Shown in pieces: positions 42,821 through 52,127 of a stretch of 64,000 bases of DNA. A program made the translations under genes and the position numbers. Within the stretch, counting starts at the first letter, position 1, and every line of letters starts with the position of its first letter. The notes beneath the pieces were generated by a model. That model worked only from the letters and a program-made list of their open reading frames with translations. It had not been told where the DNA came from and made no database searches. This stretch comes from Desulfonatronovibrio hydrogenovorans DSM 9292 (lineage in GTDB: Bacteria > Desulfobacterota > Desulfovibrionia > Desulfovibrionales > Desulfonatronovibrionaceae). The stretch spans positions 1 to 64,000 of the forward strand of contig NZ_JMKT01000017.1 of assembly GCF_000686525.1 (NCBI RefSeq), read 5' to 3'.

Positions 42821-43969
42821 ATGATCAGCCGGCTTTTCCCAAAAAACACCCTGCCTGCTTTGGCCTGTTTTTTTCTGGCCATGGCTATTCTCATGTTGCT
42901 GTCTGTTCAGGCTCAGGCCGGACAATCCCTGTCCATTACCGATGTCATGGGAAGAACGCATGAGCTCAAGGAGCCAGCCCAGCGGGTCATCTGTTCCGGC
43001 TCTGGCTGCCTGCGTCTTTTGACCTACCTTCAAGCCCAGGACAGGATAGTGGCGGTGGACAGTGCTGAAAAGGGAGGTTTACCCTTTTCCACTGATGCCA
43101 GACCCTATGCCATTGCCAATCCAGGTTTTGGCGACTATCCCCTGTTCGGGGAATTCAGGGGTCAGGACAGCCCGGAACTCATTGCCGGCCTTGATCCCCA
43201 GCCTCAGGTCATTTTCAAGACTTACGCCACCAGGGACGGAGGGGTGGATACTCTCCAGGCCAAAACCGGTATTCCGGTCATTGCCCTGAATTACGGAAAC
43301 CTGACCTTTGCCCGCAATGACCTTGATCAAACCCTGACCATCATGGGCAGAGTCTTGGGTCTGGAAGAACGATCCAGGGAAGTAATCTCCTATTTTAATT
43401 CCCTGCAGGAAGATCTGGAGCAGAGGGTCTTGGGCCTTAATCCGGACCAGAACCCCACTGTCTACGTAGGTGGAGTATCTCAGCGCGGCGGTCATGGATT
43501 TCAGTCAACCGAGACTGCTTACGCTCCTTTTGAATTTCTCAGAGCCCGTAACGTGGCCGGCCATCTCGGCTCCCCTGACAAGGGATCCTCCCATGCCAGC
43601 GTGGCCAAGGAAAAATTGATCATCTGGGATCCGGACATAATCTTTCTGGACATATCCACCACCCGCCTGGATGGAATGGCCAACGGACTGGAACAGCTTC
43701 GCAATGATTCAGCCTATCAGGCCCTGAGGGCTGTTCAGCAGGGCAGGATTTACGGAGTGTTTCCATATAACTTCTATACCCAGAACTTTGAAAGCATCTT
43801 TGCCAATGCCTATTTCATAGGAAAAACCATTTATCCGGACCAGTTCTCAGACATAGATCCCCTGCAAAAAGCCGAAGAAATATCCATCTTTCTGAACAAC
43901 GGCCCGGCCTTTGAAATCATCAACCACCAGTTCAACAACCTGGGCTTCAGCCGGATTAATCTGGAGTAG
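42821..43969 (+). CDS. Metal-chelate-binding protein of the FepB/BtuF class
   Basis: 382 residues with a signal peptide (to about 33, ending QAQAG). The PF01497 class is shown by MGRTHELKEPAQRVICSGSG and the two-lobe layout with a backbone helix, and the YNFYTQNFESIFANAYFIGK block is common in a subfamily found in methanogens and sulfate reducers. Proteins of this class usually feed BtuCD/FecCD permeases, which are absent here. It heads the operon below a good promoter and AAAGGAG, 39 nt before the second binding protein gene. Ligand unknown: a metal chelate or siderophore is likely. Confidence 0.82.
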   Translation: MISRLFPKNTLPALACFFLAMAILMLLSVQAQAGQSLSITDVMGRTHELKEPAQRVICSGSGCLRLLTYLQAQDRIVAVDSAEKGGLPFSTDARPYAIANPGFGDYPLFGEFRGQDSPELIAGLDPQPQVIFKTYATRDGGVDTLQAKTGIPVIALNYGNLTFARNDLDQTLTIMGRVLGLEERSREVISYFNSLQEDLEQRVLGLNPDQNPTVYVGGVSQRGGHGFQSTETAYAPFEFLRARNVAGHLGSPDKGSSHASVAKEKLIIWDPDIIFLDISTTRLDGMANGLEQLRNDSAYQALRAVQQGRIYGVFPYNFYTQNFESIFANAYFIGKTIYPDQFSDIDPLQKAEEISIFLNNGPAFEIINHQFNNLGFSRINLE

Positions 43970-44008
43970 CTCCTTATAACTCTGTCTGCTGCAACCTGGA
44001 GGATTACC

Positions 44009-45553
44009 ATGTTTGACAAAGCTTTTTTTGCAAAACTGACTCTGATTTTTTTAGCCTTTGGATTTGGCCTGATCCCGGTGAACCCTGCCCTGGCTGACCA
44101 GCCCCTGGTCGTGGTCTCCCCCTGGAAGGCCAACTCCCTGGATCCTTCTAATTCAGGCTTTGTTTTCACCCGAATGGGCTGTCTGGAAACACTGGTCACT
44201 TCAGACCGCCAGGGTGGCATCACCCCCATGCTGGCCACAGAGTGGAGCACTTCACCTGACGGGCTGACCTGGTCCTTTTATTTGCGGGAAAATGTCAAAT
44301 TTCACGACGGCACACCCCTGAATGCCCTGGCCGCATCCAGGGCCCTCAATCACGCCCTGGACAAGGGGGCTTTCCAGGGTGTGGATATTGAAAAGATCCA
44401 ACCAGCCGGGGACCTGGTCCTGACTGTAAAAACCAGATCTCCCTTTTCAGCCCTGCCATCTTTTTTAGCCAACTTTTCGGCTGCCATCGGTGCGCCAGCC
44501 ATGTATGATCAGGATTTTGACCGGGTCATTGGCACAGGCATGTATGAATTCGTATCTCACAGGGGCCTGACTGACTTTGAATTCAGGGCCTTTGCTGACT
44601 ATTGGGGCGATCCAGCGCAGATAGCCCGGGCTCAGTACCGGGCTATTCCCAATGGTGAAACCAGGGCTCTGATGGCTGAATCCGGTGAAGCACACCTCTC
44701 CTTAACCCTTTCTCCTGAGTCTTCCGCCAGACTGGATGGGCTAAGGGGAATCACTATGTACAGCACAGCCCTGCCCAGGGTCAGACTGATCAAACTGAAT
44801 TGCTCCCTGCCTCTGTTCAATGATCCAGGAGTCCGCAGGGCCATGTCCATGGCCATAGACAGGCCGGCTATAGCCGCTTCCCTGCTGGATAATCCCGACA
44901 TTGCCTCAACCCAGCTTTTACCTAGAGTTTCGGCCTGGCATAACCAGGATCTTGGCGTTCCAGAGCATTTTGCCTTTAATCCAGAAATGGCCTCTCAGCT
45001 GCTCGAGCAGGCCGGATGGACCAGAGGCTCTGACGGAATTCGGACTAAAGACGGACAGCGGTTTTCCTTTGAAATAATCACCTATGCATCCCGCCCCACT
45101 CTGCCTCTGGTGGCCCAGGCCATCCAGGCCCAGTTCAAGGAAGTGGGCATTGAAATGCGGATCGTGACAACTGAAGCTGGAATCATTCCTCAGCGACATA
45201 ATGACAATACCCTGGAAGCCGCCTTTCTGGCCAGGAACTACGGCCAGATTCCGGATGCCATAGCCACCATCCTGGCTGATTTTGGACCGGCAGACAGAAG
45301 AGGGGGCTGGGGGGCCATGGGATGGGAATCTGATGAATTTTATTCACTTTTGAACGACTACATGAACGAGTTCGACTCCCAAAAGGGCCGGGACATCGGC
45401 TGGAAGATTTCAGAAATTCTGAACACTGACCTGCCTGTAATCCCTGTAGCCTGGTACGATGACCATGTGGCCGTGTCCGGCAAAATCAAGGGATTCAACC
45501 AGGATCCTTTTGAACTCAGGCCCTACCCTGAAGGAGTCCATTTCCAACAGTGA
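44009..45553 (+). CDS. Peptide/nickel-type extracellular binding protein (NikA/DppA class)
   Basis: 514 residues, signal peptide (to about 30) and the SBP_bac_5 fold: LVVVSPWKANSLDPSN start, LDPSNSGFVFTRMGCLETLV, WSTSPDGLTWSFYLRENVKF and RRAMSMAIDRPAIAASLL are all standard. It delivers ligand to the DppB/C-like permeases encoded next. Translation follows AGGAGG. The end overlaps the permease start as GTGA (the permease begins at GTG). A nickel or metallophore ligand is suggested by the operon, but a peptide cannot be ruled out. Confidence 0.87.
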   Translation: MFDKAFFAKLTLIFLAFGFGLIPVNPALADQPLVVVSPWKANSLDPSNSGFVFTRMGCLETLVTSDRQGGITPMLATEWSTSPDGLTWSFYLRENVKFHDGTPLNALAASRALNHALDKGAFQGVDIEKIQPAGDLVLTVKTRSPFSALPSFLANFSAAIGAPAMYDQDFDRVIGTGMYEFVSHRGLTDFEFRAFADYWGDPAQIARAQYRAIPNGETRALMAESGEAHLSLTLSPESSARLDGLRGITMYSTALPRVRLIKLNCSLPLFNDPGVRRAMSMAIDRPAIAASLLDNPDIASTQLLPRVSAWHNQDLGVPEHFAFNPEMASQLLEQAGWTRGSDGIRTKDGQRFSFEIITYASRPTLPLVAQAIQAQFKEVGIEMRIVTTEAGIIPQRHNDNTLEAAFLARNYGQIPDAIATILADFGPADRRGGWGAMGWESDEFYSLLNDYMNEFDSQKGRDIGWKISEILNTDLPVIPVAWYDDHVAVSGKIKGFNQDPFELRPYPEGVHFQQ

Positions 45554-46488
45554 TCCTTGTTGTCCTGAACCGGATATCACAGCTGGTGGTCATCGCCCTG
45601 ACGGTGGCCACCCTTACTTTTCTGGTCACCTGGTTTGGCCCTGGAGACATCGCCACCCAGGTAGCCATTGCCAGATACGATCTGGACCGGGTCACCCCTG
45701 AACTCATCCAGTCCGTAAGAGTCCAGGAAGGGCTGGACCGTTCAGGCTTTTATCAGTTTTCAAAATGGATTGGCAGGACAATAACCCTTGATCTGGGCAG
45801 CTCTCTGGTTACTGGTCAGGGGGTGGGATCAATCCTGGCCTACCATTTCTCCCACACTGTCAAACTGGCCTTGGTTGCCATGGTTTTTTCCCTGGCCATG
45901 GCTCTTCCTCTGGGCATCGCTGGAGGCATAAGACCGGAATCCCGCTTCAATCGGATCCTGCAGGCCATTTCCTCTCTTCTGGTCTCAATACCTCCTTATA
46001 TCCTGGCTGTACTGCTCATACTGGTATTCGGGGTATATTTGTCCATCCTGCCTGTGGCCGGTTTTTCCAGACCAGAACACGTTATTCTTCCCGCCCTGAC
46101 CCTTGGTCTGGGACTTTTTGCCATGAGCAACAGGATTATAGCCGCTTCTGTGAACACCGTCAGGAGTGCTGGATATTATGCCTTTGCCAGGACAAAGGGT
46201 TTGCCACGGTACCAGGTCCTGGTCAGACACGGTCTGAGAAACGCTTCAGCTCCGGTCCTTACCTTTTTGGGGCTGCAATTTGCCTTTCTTCTGGATGGAG
46301 TGGTCATTATTGAGAACATTTTTGCCTGGCCCGGGATTGGGCACCTGCTCCTGGAGTCCATCATGGCCAGAGACATCCCGGTCATTCAGGGTGCTGCCAT
46401 GCTCATCGGAGCCATTTACGTAACCATCAATACCCTGGTGGATCTGACCCTGCTCTGGCTGAACCCGGTGGCCACAGATCAGCCCTGA
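45550..46488 (+). CDS. Nik/Dpp-type ABC permease, first subunit
   Basis: 312 residues, six membrane segments. The docking loop reads YYAFARTKGLPRYQVLVRHG and the C-terminal block is ENIFAWPGIGHLLLESIMARDIPV, as in NikB/DppB. It starts at GTG 45550, coupled to the binding protein. It forms the inner-membrane channel with the next protein. Confidence 0.9.
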   Translation: MILVVLNRISQLVVIALTVATLTFLVTWFGPGDIATQVAIARYDLDRVTPELIQSVRVQEGLDRSGFYQFSKWIGRTITLDLGSSLVTGQGVGSILAYHFSHTVKLALVAMVFSLAMALPLGIAGGIRPESRFNRILQAISSLLVSIPPYILAVLLILVFGVYLSILPVAGFSRPEHVILPALTLGLGLFAMSNRIIAASVNTVRSAGYYAFARTKGLPRYQVLVRHGLRNASAPVLTFLGLQFAFLLDGVVIIENIFAWPGIGHLLLESIMARDIPVIQGAAMLIGAIYVTINTLVDLTLLWLNPVATDQP

Positions 46489-46497
46489 AAAAACAGC

Positions 46498-47310
46498 ATG
46501 ACTATTACCCGTCCAAATTTCAGGAACAGCCTGCACCTGCTCCCGGCCCTGACCCTCTTGTCCGTACCTGTTGTCCTGGGCCTGTTATCCCTTGCCCCAA
46601 ACATTGATCCCTACACTCAGAACCTTATGAACAGGCTGGCTGGACCAGGAATGTCGCATCCCCTGGGAACCGACCAGTTCGGACGCTGTCTTCTGGCCAG
46701 GATAGCTCACGGTACTTATCTCTCCCTAGGGGCAGCTGTGCTCATATCCTTAGGCTCAGCTCTTATGGGTGCAGTTCTGGGCATGGTAGCCGGATACAAA
46801 AAAGGCTTTATTGATGCAGCCATCAGCCGGCTTGTAGACACCACCCTGGCCTTTCCAGGCATTCTTCTGGCCCTGATGATCACCGGGCTGACCAGTGGGG
46901 GTATCATGGTTCTGGCCATGGCCCTGATCATCACCACCTGGCCGGACTACTGCAGGGTAGCCCGGTCTGTTACCAGGACCTGCTCTTCAGCACCGTACAT
47001 CCAGGCAGGAATCATCTTGGGCTTTCCAACATGGTTTATACTGTACCGCTACATCCTGCCCCAGGTTGCCAGACCAGTCCTTCCTCTGGTATCTCTGGGC
47101 ATCGGTAAATCCCTGCTGGCCTTGTCTTCCCTGGGTTTTCTGGGCATTGGCGTGAGGCCACCCATACCTGAGTGGGGGGCCATGATTTCCGACGGCCTGC
47201 CATATCTTAGGACAGCGCCTCATCTCTCCCTGATACCCTCGGCTCTTGTCTTTATAACGGTTTTCAGCTGCCTCATACTATCTGGCAAGATGAAGCTTAA
47301 AAACTATTGA
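46498..47310 (+). CDS. Nik/Dpp-type ABC permease, second subunit
   Basis: 270 residues with the DppC/NikC pattern: HPLGTDQFGRCLLARIAHG, a docking loop SAPYIQAGIILGFPTWFIL and LGIGVRPPIPEWGAMISDGL. It completes the membrane pair. It starts 9 nt after the first permease gene. A 126 nt gap without a gene follows before the ATPases. Confidence 0.9.
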   Translation: MTITRPNFRNSLHLLPALTLLSVPVVLGLLSLAPNIDPYTQNLMNRLAGPGMSHPLGTDQFGRCLLARIAHGTYLSLGAAVLISLGSALMGAVLGMVAGYKKGFIDAAISRLVDTTLAFPGILLALMITGLTSGGIMVLAMALIITTWPDYCRVARSVTRTCSSAPYIQAGIILGFPTWFILYRYILPQVARPVLPLVSLGIGKSLLALSSLGFLGIGVRPPIPEWGAMISDGLPYLRTAPHLSLIPSALVFITVFSCLILSGKMKLKNY

Positions 47311-47436
47311 CCCAGGGATGACAGCCCGGACCATCTGGATATGATGAACTATACTTTAAATATTATTCTTGCGTTTTTGAATGTACCAGCTTTGTGGTTT
47401 TTTACTGTGAAATAACACCTGAAACCTTGAGAATCC

Positions 47437-48204
47437 ATGCTGATTATTGAGAACCTGAACATCTGCGCAAAAAACAGTCCGGACAACCTGCTGGTTAATG
47501 AAGTCAGCCTGTTCCTGCCGGAAAAGAACGTTTACAACCTGGTAGGAGAGACCGGCAGCGGCAAGTCTCTGCTGGCCCTGGCCGTAGCTGGACTGCTTTC
47601 TGAAGATCTCCAGGCCCAGGGCCGGATAACCATCAATGGACTGTCCTCCAGACCTGCCAGGAATGAACAGGCCCAGGCCAGTACCTTCCTGGTTCCTCAG
47701 GAACCGGGCATTGCCCTGAATCCGACCCTGAAAGTCAAATCACAGGTTGCTGAAATATTCAGATGGCCCCGGGCAAAGCCCAGAAAACAGTCCATGGCCA
47801 GGGCAGCCAGCATCCTGGTTCGTCTGGGACTCTCCGGGACTGCTGTGAACAGTTATCCCCATGAGCTTTCAGGAGGGATGAAACAGAGATGTGCCATAGC
47901 CATGGCCCTGGCCTCCCCAGCCCCGTTGATCATTGTGGACGAGCCCACCAAAGGCCTGGATGCACATCTGAAAGACCAGGTGGTGGATCTGCTGAAAAAG
48001 CTGGTAAAAAACGGCAAGACCCTTTTGTGTATCACCCACGACTTTACAGTGGCCGGACTTCTTGGGGGCCAAACAGGGGTGATGCTCCAGGGCAAAATCA
48101 TTGAGCAGGGGGTCACAGAGCAGGTCCTGCATAAACCTGAAGCCAAGTATACCAGGGACCTGATCAGGGCTCTTCCGGAAAACGGCCTGTGTGCTCCCTT
48201 ATAG
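47437..48204 (+). CDS. ABC ATPase, NikD/DppD-like
   Basis: 255 residues: Walker A VGETGSGKSLLAL, signature LSGGMKQRCAIAMALA, Walker B PLIIVDEPTKGLD, and the switch ITHDFTV. The C-terminal OppD/F motif with the iron-sulfur-like cysteines is short here. It hydrolyses ATP for import through the two permeases. A second ATPase follows with overlapping ends (48191-48204). Confidence 0.9.
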   Translation: MLIIENLNICAKNSPDNLLVNEVSLFLPEKNVYNLVGETGSGKSLLALAVAGLLSEDLQAQGRITINGLSSRPARNEQAQASTFLVPQEPGIALNPTLKVKSQVAEIFRWPRAKPRKQSMARAASILVRLGLSGTAVNSYPHELSGGMKQRCAIAMALASPAPLIIVDEPTKGLDAHLKDQVVDLLKKLVKNGKTLLCITHDFTVAGLLGGQTGVMLQGKIIEQGVTEQVLHKPEAKYTRDLIRALPENGLCAPL

Positions 48205-48940
48205 TCAAATGAACAGGACATCTATTCCGTCTCCAGCCATTGTTGAACTGAAGGCAGTGCACAAATCCTTTACCAGGGGTCTGTTCCAAAAACAGGTGCA
48301 CAGAGTTTTAGGTCCAGTAGAGCTTGCAGTGCACCCAGGCCGGGTTGTAGGTCTTTTCGGGCCCTCAGGCTCGGGCAAGTCAACCCTTGGCAACATTATC
48401 CTCAACCTGACCCGGCCCGACTCCGGTCAGGTCTTCTGGAACGGGCATGACCTGAACGACTTGTCTCTAACTCAAAAGAATGGTCTGCGCCCCAGATTTC
48501 AAAAAATTTTCCAGGACCCAGCCCTGACCTTTGCCCCTTTTCAAAGTCTGGACAGGTCTTTCCAGGATGTAATCCGTTTTTTGTACCCGGACAGCCAAGA
48601 ACAGGCCCGGAGCAAACTGGCCTCTCTGATGCAGAGTATGAATCTGGGCATGGAGCTACTTACGCGCACTCCGGACAAAGTCTCAGGGGGGGAGATTCAG
48701 AGGCTGGCCTTGATCAGGTGCCTGCTGGCAGATCCTTTATTTCTGGTGGCGGATGAACCAACTTCAAGACTGGACCCTCTGGTCCAGGCCCAGGTGGCCC
48801 GGACCATTCAGGCCCAGGGCCCTGACAAAGGAATGGGAGTGCTGTTCATCAGCCATGACTTTGCACTGCTCAAAGCCCTGTGCCATGAAGTGTTTAAACT
48901 GGAGAATGGAATTCTCAGCCGCATGTGGCTGAGAGAATAA
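48191..48940 (+). CDS. ABC ATPase, NikE/DppF-like
   Basis: About 249 residues: Walker A FGPSGSGKSTLGN, signature VSGGEIQRLALIRCLL, Walker B LFLVADEPTSRLD and switch ISHDFALLK. Pairs with the other ATPase. The start may be GTG 48191, overlapping the upstream gene, or ATG 48209; neither has a strong Shine-Dalgarno sequence. The 3' end overlaps the opposite-strand methyltransferase gene by 26 nt. Confidence 0.88.
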   Translation: MLPYSQMNRTSIPSPAIVELKAVHKSFTRGLFQKQVHRVLGPVELAVHPGRVVGLFGPSGSGKSTLGNIILNLTRPDSGQVFWNGHDLNDLSLTQKNGLRPRFQKIFQDPALTFAPFQSLDRSFQDVIRFLYPDSQEQARSKLASLMQSMNLGMELLTRTPDKVSGGEIQRLALIRCLLADPLFLVADEPTSRLDPLVQAQVARTIQAQGPDKGMGVLFISHDFALLKALCHEVFKLENGILSRMWLRE

Positions 48941-49655
48941 AGAACCGGCCATAGCCTGGAAAACATTTTCCATTAGCCGTGTATGGATTTTCATCAAACT
49001 CATGCTCATGGCTGACGATGGAGCTGAACCCGCAATCAACAAGAAGCTCGCTGGCCTGACTGGCATAAAGACCCGCCCCAAAGGGCAGATCAGGGTCGAC
49101 TTTTTTATACATCTGCTTGAATTTTTCCGGATGAGAAGCACCTTTTCCGGTAATTTTCTGGATACCTTCCAGCATGAAGCTACTCACCCTCTGGAGAAGA
49201 GTGACCGGTCTCCACATTCCATCGGATATCACCAGCCTTCCGCCGGGTCTGAGCAGAATGGACCAGTTCCTGAGGGTAGTCCAGGGATCCTTGAGGGTCC
49301 AGATCAGATTCCTGGTAACTATGGCGTCCATGGTTCCCGGGGCAAAAGGGGGGTCATCTGCCCCGGCCTGCATAAACTTCACCTCCAGGCCCATCCTGGC
49401 GGCCTTTTTTGATGCAATGTCCAGCATCCTGGAAGAGATATCAATTCCAGTGACCTTGAATCCCTGACCAGCCAGACCCAGGGCCAGGAATCCCGTTCCT
49501 GTGCCCGCATCCAGCACCTTAGATCCGGCCGGCAGGGACAAGACCCTGGAATATATGTCAACCCAGGGTTCATGTCTGCAGGAAGTGGAGTCAAAGCTTA
49601 CCGCCCTCCAGTTCCAGTAACTGGATATATGTCTGCAAACTGACAAATCCTTCAT
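48915..49655 (-). CDS. Class I SAM-dependent methyltransferase next to the metal importer
   Basis: 246 residues. The SAM motif is KVLDAGTGTGFLALGLA with VTGIDISSRML after it and PFAPGTMDAIVTRNLIWTL as motif IV, then LRPGGRLVISDG. The N-terminal block SYWNWRAVSFDSTS is a pattern I have seen in methyltransferases near metal importers of sulfate reducers and methanogens. A role in making or altering a metal chelator is a reasonable guess, not shown. It faces the importer convergently, its 3' end overlapping the last ATPase gene. Confidence 0.78.
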   Translation of the reverse strand: MKDLSVCRHISSYWNWRAVSFDSTSCRHEPWVDIYSRVLSLPAGSKVLDAGTGTGFLALGLAGQGFKVTGIDISSRMLDIASKKAARMGLEVKFMQAGADDPPFAPGTMDAIVTRNLIWTLKDPWTTLRNWSILLRPGGRLVISDGMWRPVTLLQRVSSFMLEGIQKITGKGASHPEKFKQMYKKVDPDLPFGAGLYASQASELLVDCGFSSIVSHEHEFDENPYTANGKCFPGYGRFFILSATCG

Positions 49656-49747
49656 AAAATCCTGCCTCTTTAATGTTATTGATTGTAAAAAGGTAACATC
49701 TAAGGCCGGATCAGGTCAAGAAAAATCAATCCAGCTCCAGGTCTGAC

Positions 49748-49766
49748 AGTTTTTTAAAAAAACTGA
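49748..49766. repeat. A/T-rich perfect palindrome
   Basis: CAGTTTTTT-A-AAAAAACTG, nine bases per arm, lies between marR and the methyltransferase gene. It could be a weak transcription stop for the marR transcript or a binding site for the methyltransferase promoter. The stem is almost all A-T, so its stability is low. Confidence 0.3.
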
Positions 49767-49791
49767 ATACGTGATATCTCGAGCCAGCCAA

Positions 49792-50208
49792 TCAAAAATT
49801 GGCCAGCATCCTTCTGAGACATTCAGCCAGGGCAGTCATGTCTTCCCTGCTCATGTCTGCTGTCAGCTCCTGGGTCAGGCGGCTGTGCAGCTTGTGGTGC
49901 TCGTCAGCATGAGCCCGGCCCTTGTCCGTGAGCAGGACCCTTATGGAACGCCGATCGGTTTCATGGGGACGGCGCTCCACCAGACCGGCCTTTTCCAGCC
50001 GATCCACCAGTACAGTCAGCGATCCGGTGGTTACTCCCATTTTCTCGGCCAGCTCCTTCATTTTAAGGGCTCCCTGGGAGTTGAGAATCTCAACAGTATG
50101 CATCTGGGACAGGGTCAGGGGCTCACCCCTGACCACTTCGTGCTCCCAGGAAGAAAATTTTTCATAAAACTCAACCAGTAATTTGGTCAGCTCTTCAACC
50201 TGTTCCAT
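49792..50208 (-). CDS. MarR-family regulator with zinc-ligand-like histidines
   Basis: 138 residues, a winged helix with wing DRRSIRVLLT and recognition helix TGSLTVLVDRLEKAG. ADEHHKLHSRL (E103, H104, H108) matches the spacing of the E-H-x-x-x-H zinc site in the AdcR/ZitR branch of MarR, and H37 in LSQMH matches the histidine of its other half. Zinc or a similar metal as effector is therefore proposed. It starts at ATG 50208 after AGGAG, 14 nt inside the end of the metal ATPase gene, so it likely controls its own operon. Confidence 0.84.
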   Translation of the reverse strand: MEQVEELTKLLVEFYEKFSSWEHEVVRGEPLTLSQMHTVEILNSQGALKMKELAEKMGVTTGSLTVLVDRLEKAGLVERRPHETDRRSIRVLLTDKGRAHADEHHKLHSRLTQELTADMSREDMTALAECLRRMLANF

Positions 50209-52105
50209 GACTGCTCCTTTTGAAACGTGCAAAAGCCAGGCTGGCCGATGACAGGACTACGATAACCGAGCCAATGTTGTGAAAAACTGCAGCCTGGATA
50301 GGACTAAGAAAACCGGCTGCGCTTCCCCAGACAGCCAGGAAATTGAAGCCCACCCCCAGAAAGACATTGATCTTGATCAGCCTGACCATCCTCCTGCCCA
50401 TGGATACAATAACGGGCAGAGTGGACAGGTCATCCCTGACCAGGGCAATGTCAGCAGTTTCCAGGGCCACGTCGGTCCCTTTTTCGCCCATGGCAATGCC
50501 AATGTCAGCCTTGGCCAGAGCAGGGGCATCATTGATTCCGTCCCCCACAAAAGTCACTTTATGCCCTTTATTCTGAAAATCTTCAATAATGCCCAGCTTC
50601 CGGTCCGGTTTGAGCTCCCACCAGAAGCTCTTGATGCCTGAGTCTCTGGCAATGGTGGCCACTGCCTTTTCATGATCCCCGGACAGGATACCTGTCCGGC
50701 CCATGCCCAGCCTTTCAAGGTCGCTGATCACCCCTCTGATGCCGGGCCGCAGTTCATCCCGGACACTGATCAGGCCTACAGCATCCTTGTCCAGGTAGAC
50801 CACCAGGGGTGTGGCTCCGGAGTCCCGGATCAGACTGATCTTTTCCTGAAAAAGAGGAGGCAGGGCAGCTGTACCGCCATTCATGTACGGGCTGCCAACC
50901 TCCACCAGTCTGTTGTCCAAAAGAACAGCCCTGATGCCCAGGCCGATTTCCGAAAGGACTTCCCTGGCCTTCTGGACCCTTACCCCGGCATAGTGGGCTG
51001 CCTTGACCACTGCCCTGGCCAAAGGATGGGTGCAGTCCTTTTCCACGCAGGCCGCCAACCCCAGGATATCATCCCTGGAATACTTTTTTCCCAGAGCCAC
51101 CTGACTGACTCTTGGCTCTCCCCTGGTCAGAGTCCCGGTCTTGTCAAACAGGATCACATCAGAAGCAGCCAGCTCTTCCAGATATACTCCGGCCTTGACC
51201 AGGACCCCGGAGCTGGCCAGCCGACCTACAGCAGCCACAGTGGCAGTAGGAGCAGCCATGATCAGGGCACAGGGACAGCCTGCAATAAGAACAGCCACAG
51301 CCCTGCTTATTTCACCGGAAAAAAACCAGGTTAAACCGGCAATGGTCAGGATCAGAGGGGTAAACCAGCCTGCGTACCGGTCAATGAACCGGGTGGCCCT
51401 GGGCTTATGGGCTTCAGCCCTTTCCACCAGCCTGATTATCCTGCCCAGCATGGTGTCCCGGCCTACTTTCAGGGCTTCAATCACAACCACCCCATTATGA
51501 TTGAGGGTTCCGGCCATGACCTGATCACCCTCCTGCTTCATACCGGGCACAGATTCACCGGTAATGGCTGACTCGTCCACCATGGTCTTACCCTGAATGA
51601 TCCTGGCGTCCACCGGAATCCTTTCACCGGGTTTGACCAGCAGCTGATCCCCTGGCCTGAGCTTGTCCACAGCCACTCTGACTTCTTTTTCACCCTGGAC
51701 AAGAGTGGCCTCCTGAGGAGTGACTGCAGCCAGCCGATGTATGGATCTGCGGGCACAATCACTGGTCACTTCCTCCACCAGCGCCCCCAAAGTCATGATA
51801 AAGGCCACCACCGCTGCAGTCAGGTACTCCCCTTGGACCAGACAGGCCACAATGGCCAGGCTGACCAGCTCATCCACATTGACCTGTCTTTTTAAAAGCC
51901 CCTTAACAGCCCCGATGATGATGGGAAATCCGTTGACACCAACAGAGGCCAGCACAAGAAGGATGGACACCAGTTCCGGAGTCCAGCCCTGTCCCTGCCA
52001 TAGATAACCGGCCAGAGCAGCCAGGCCTCCAGACAGGGTCACATAAAACTTTCTGGTGGTGAGCAGCTCCTGGTAAACCCCAAGATTGGAAAAACGGCCG
52101 ATCAT
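50195..52105 (-). CDS. P1B-type heavy-metal ATPase without N-terminal metal domain
   Basis: 636 residues. Order: eight membrane segments with CPC (277-279) in segment six, DKTGTLT with the phosphorylated Asp321, SGDHEKAVATIA, GDGINDAPAL. No N-terminal HMA/CxxC domain is present. The last segments read GVGFNFLAV and AAVFHNIGSVIVVLSSASL; the HNxGS block lacks the Asp of ZntA-type Zn/Cd pumps, so the exported metal is not fixed by sequence. It pumps a metal out of the cytoplasm. ATG 52105 follows GGAGG, below twin palindromes, and marR follows in the same operon. Confidence 0.9.
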   Translation of the reverse strand: MIGRFSNLGVYQELLTTRKFYVTLSGGLAALAGYLWQGQGWTPELVSILLVLASVGVNGFPIIIGAVKGLLKRQVNVDELVSLAIVACLVQGEYLTAAVVAFIMTLGALVEEVTSDCARRSIHRLAAVTPQEATLVQGEKEVRVAVDKLRPGDQLLVKPGERIPVDARIIQGKTMVDESAITGESVPGMKQEGDQVMAGTLNHNGVVVIEALKVGRDTMLGRIIRLVERAEAHKPRATRFIDRYAGWFTPLILTIAGLTWFFSGEISRAVAVLIAGCPCALIMAAPTATVAAVGRLASSGVLVKAGVYLEELAASDVILFDKTGTLTRGEPRVSQVALGKKYSRDDILGLAACVEKDCTHPLARAVVKAAHYAGVRVQKAREVLSEIGLGIRAVLLDNRLVEVGSPYMNGGTAALPPLFQEKISLIRDSGATPLVVYLDKDAVGLISVRDELRPGIRGVISDLERLGMGRTGILSGDHEKAVATIARDSGIKSFWWELKPDRKLGIIEDFQNKGHKVTFVGDGINDAPALAKADIGIAMGEKGTDVALETADIALVRDDLSTLPVIVSMGRRMVRLIKINVFLGVGFNFLAVWGSAAGFLSPIQAAVFHNIGSVIVVLSSASLAFARFKRSSHGTG

Positions 52106-52127
52106 AATTGTTTCCTCCGACTGATAA

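Noticed and set aside
47311-47436. Separate promoter for the two ATPase genes of the metal operon
   Set aside because: AT-rich stretch but no pair of boxes with acceptable spacing that I could support.
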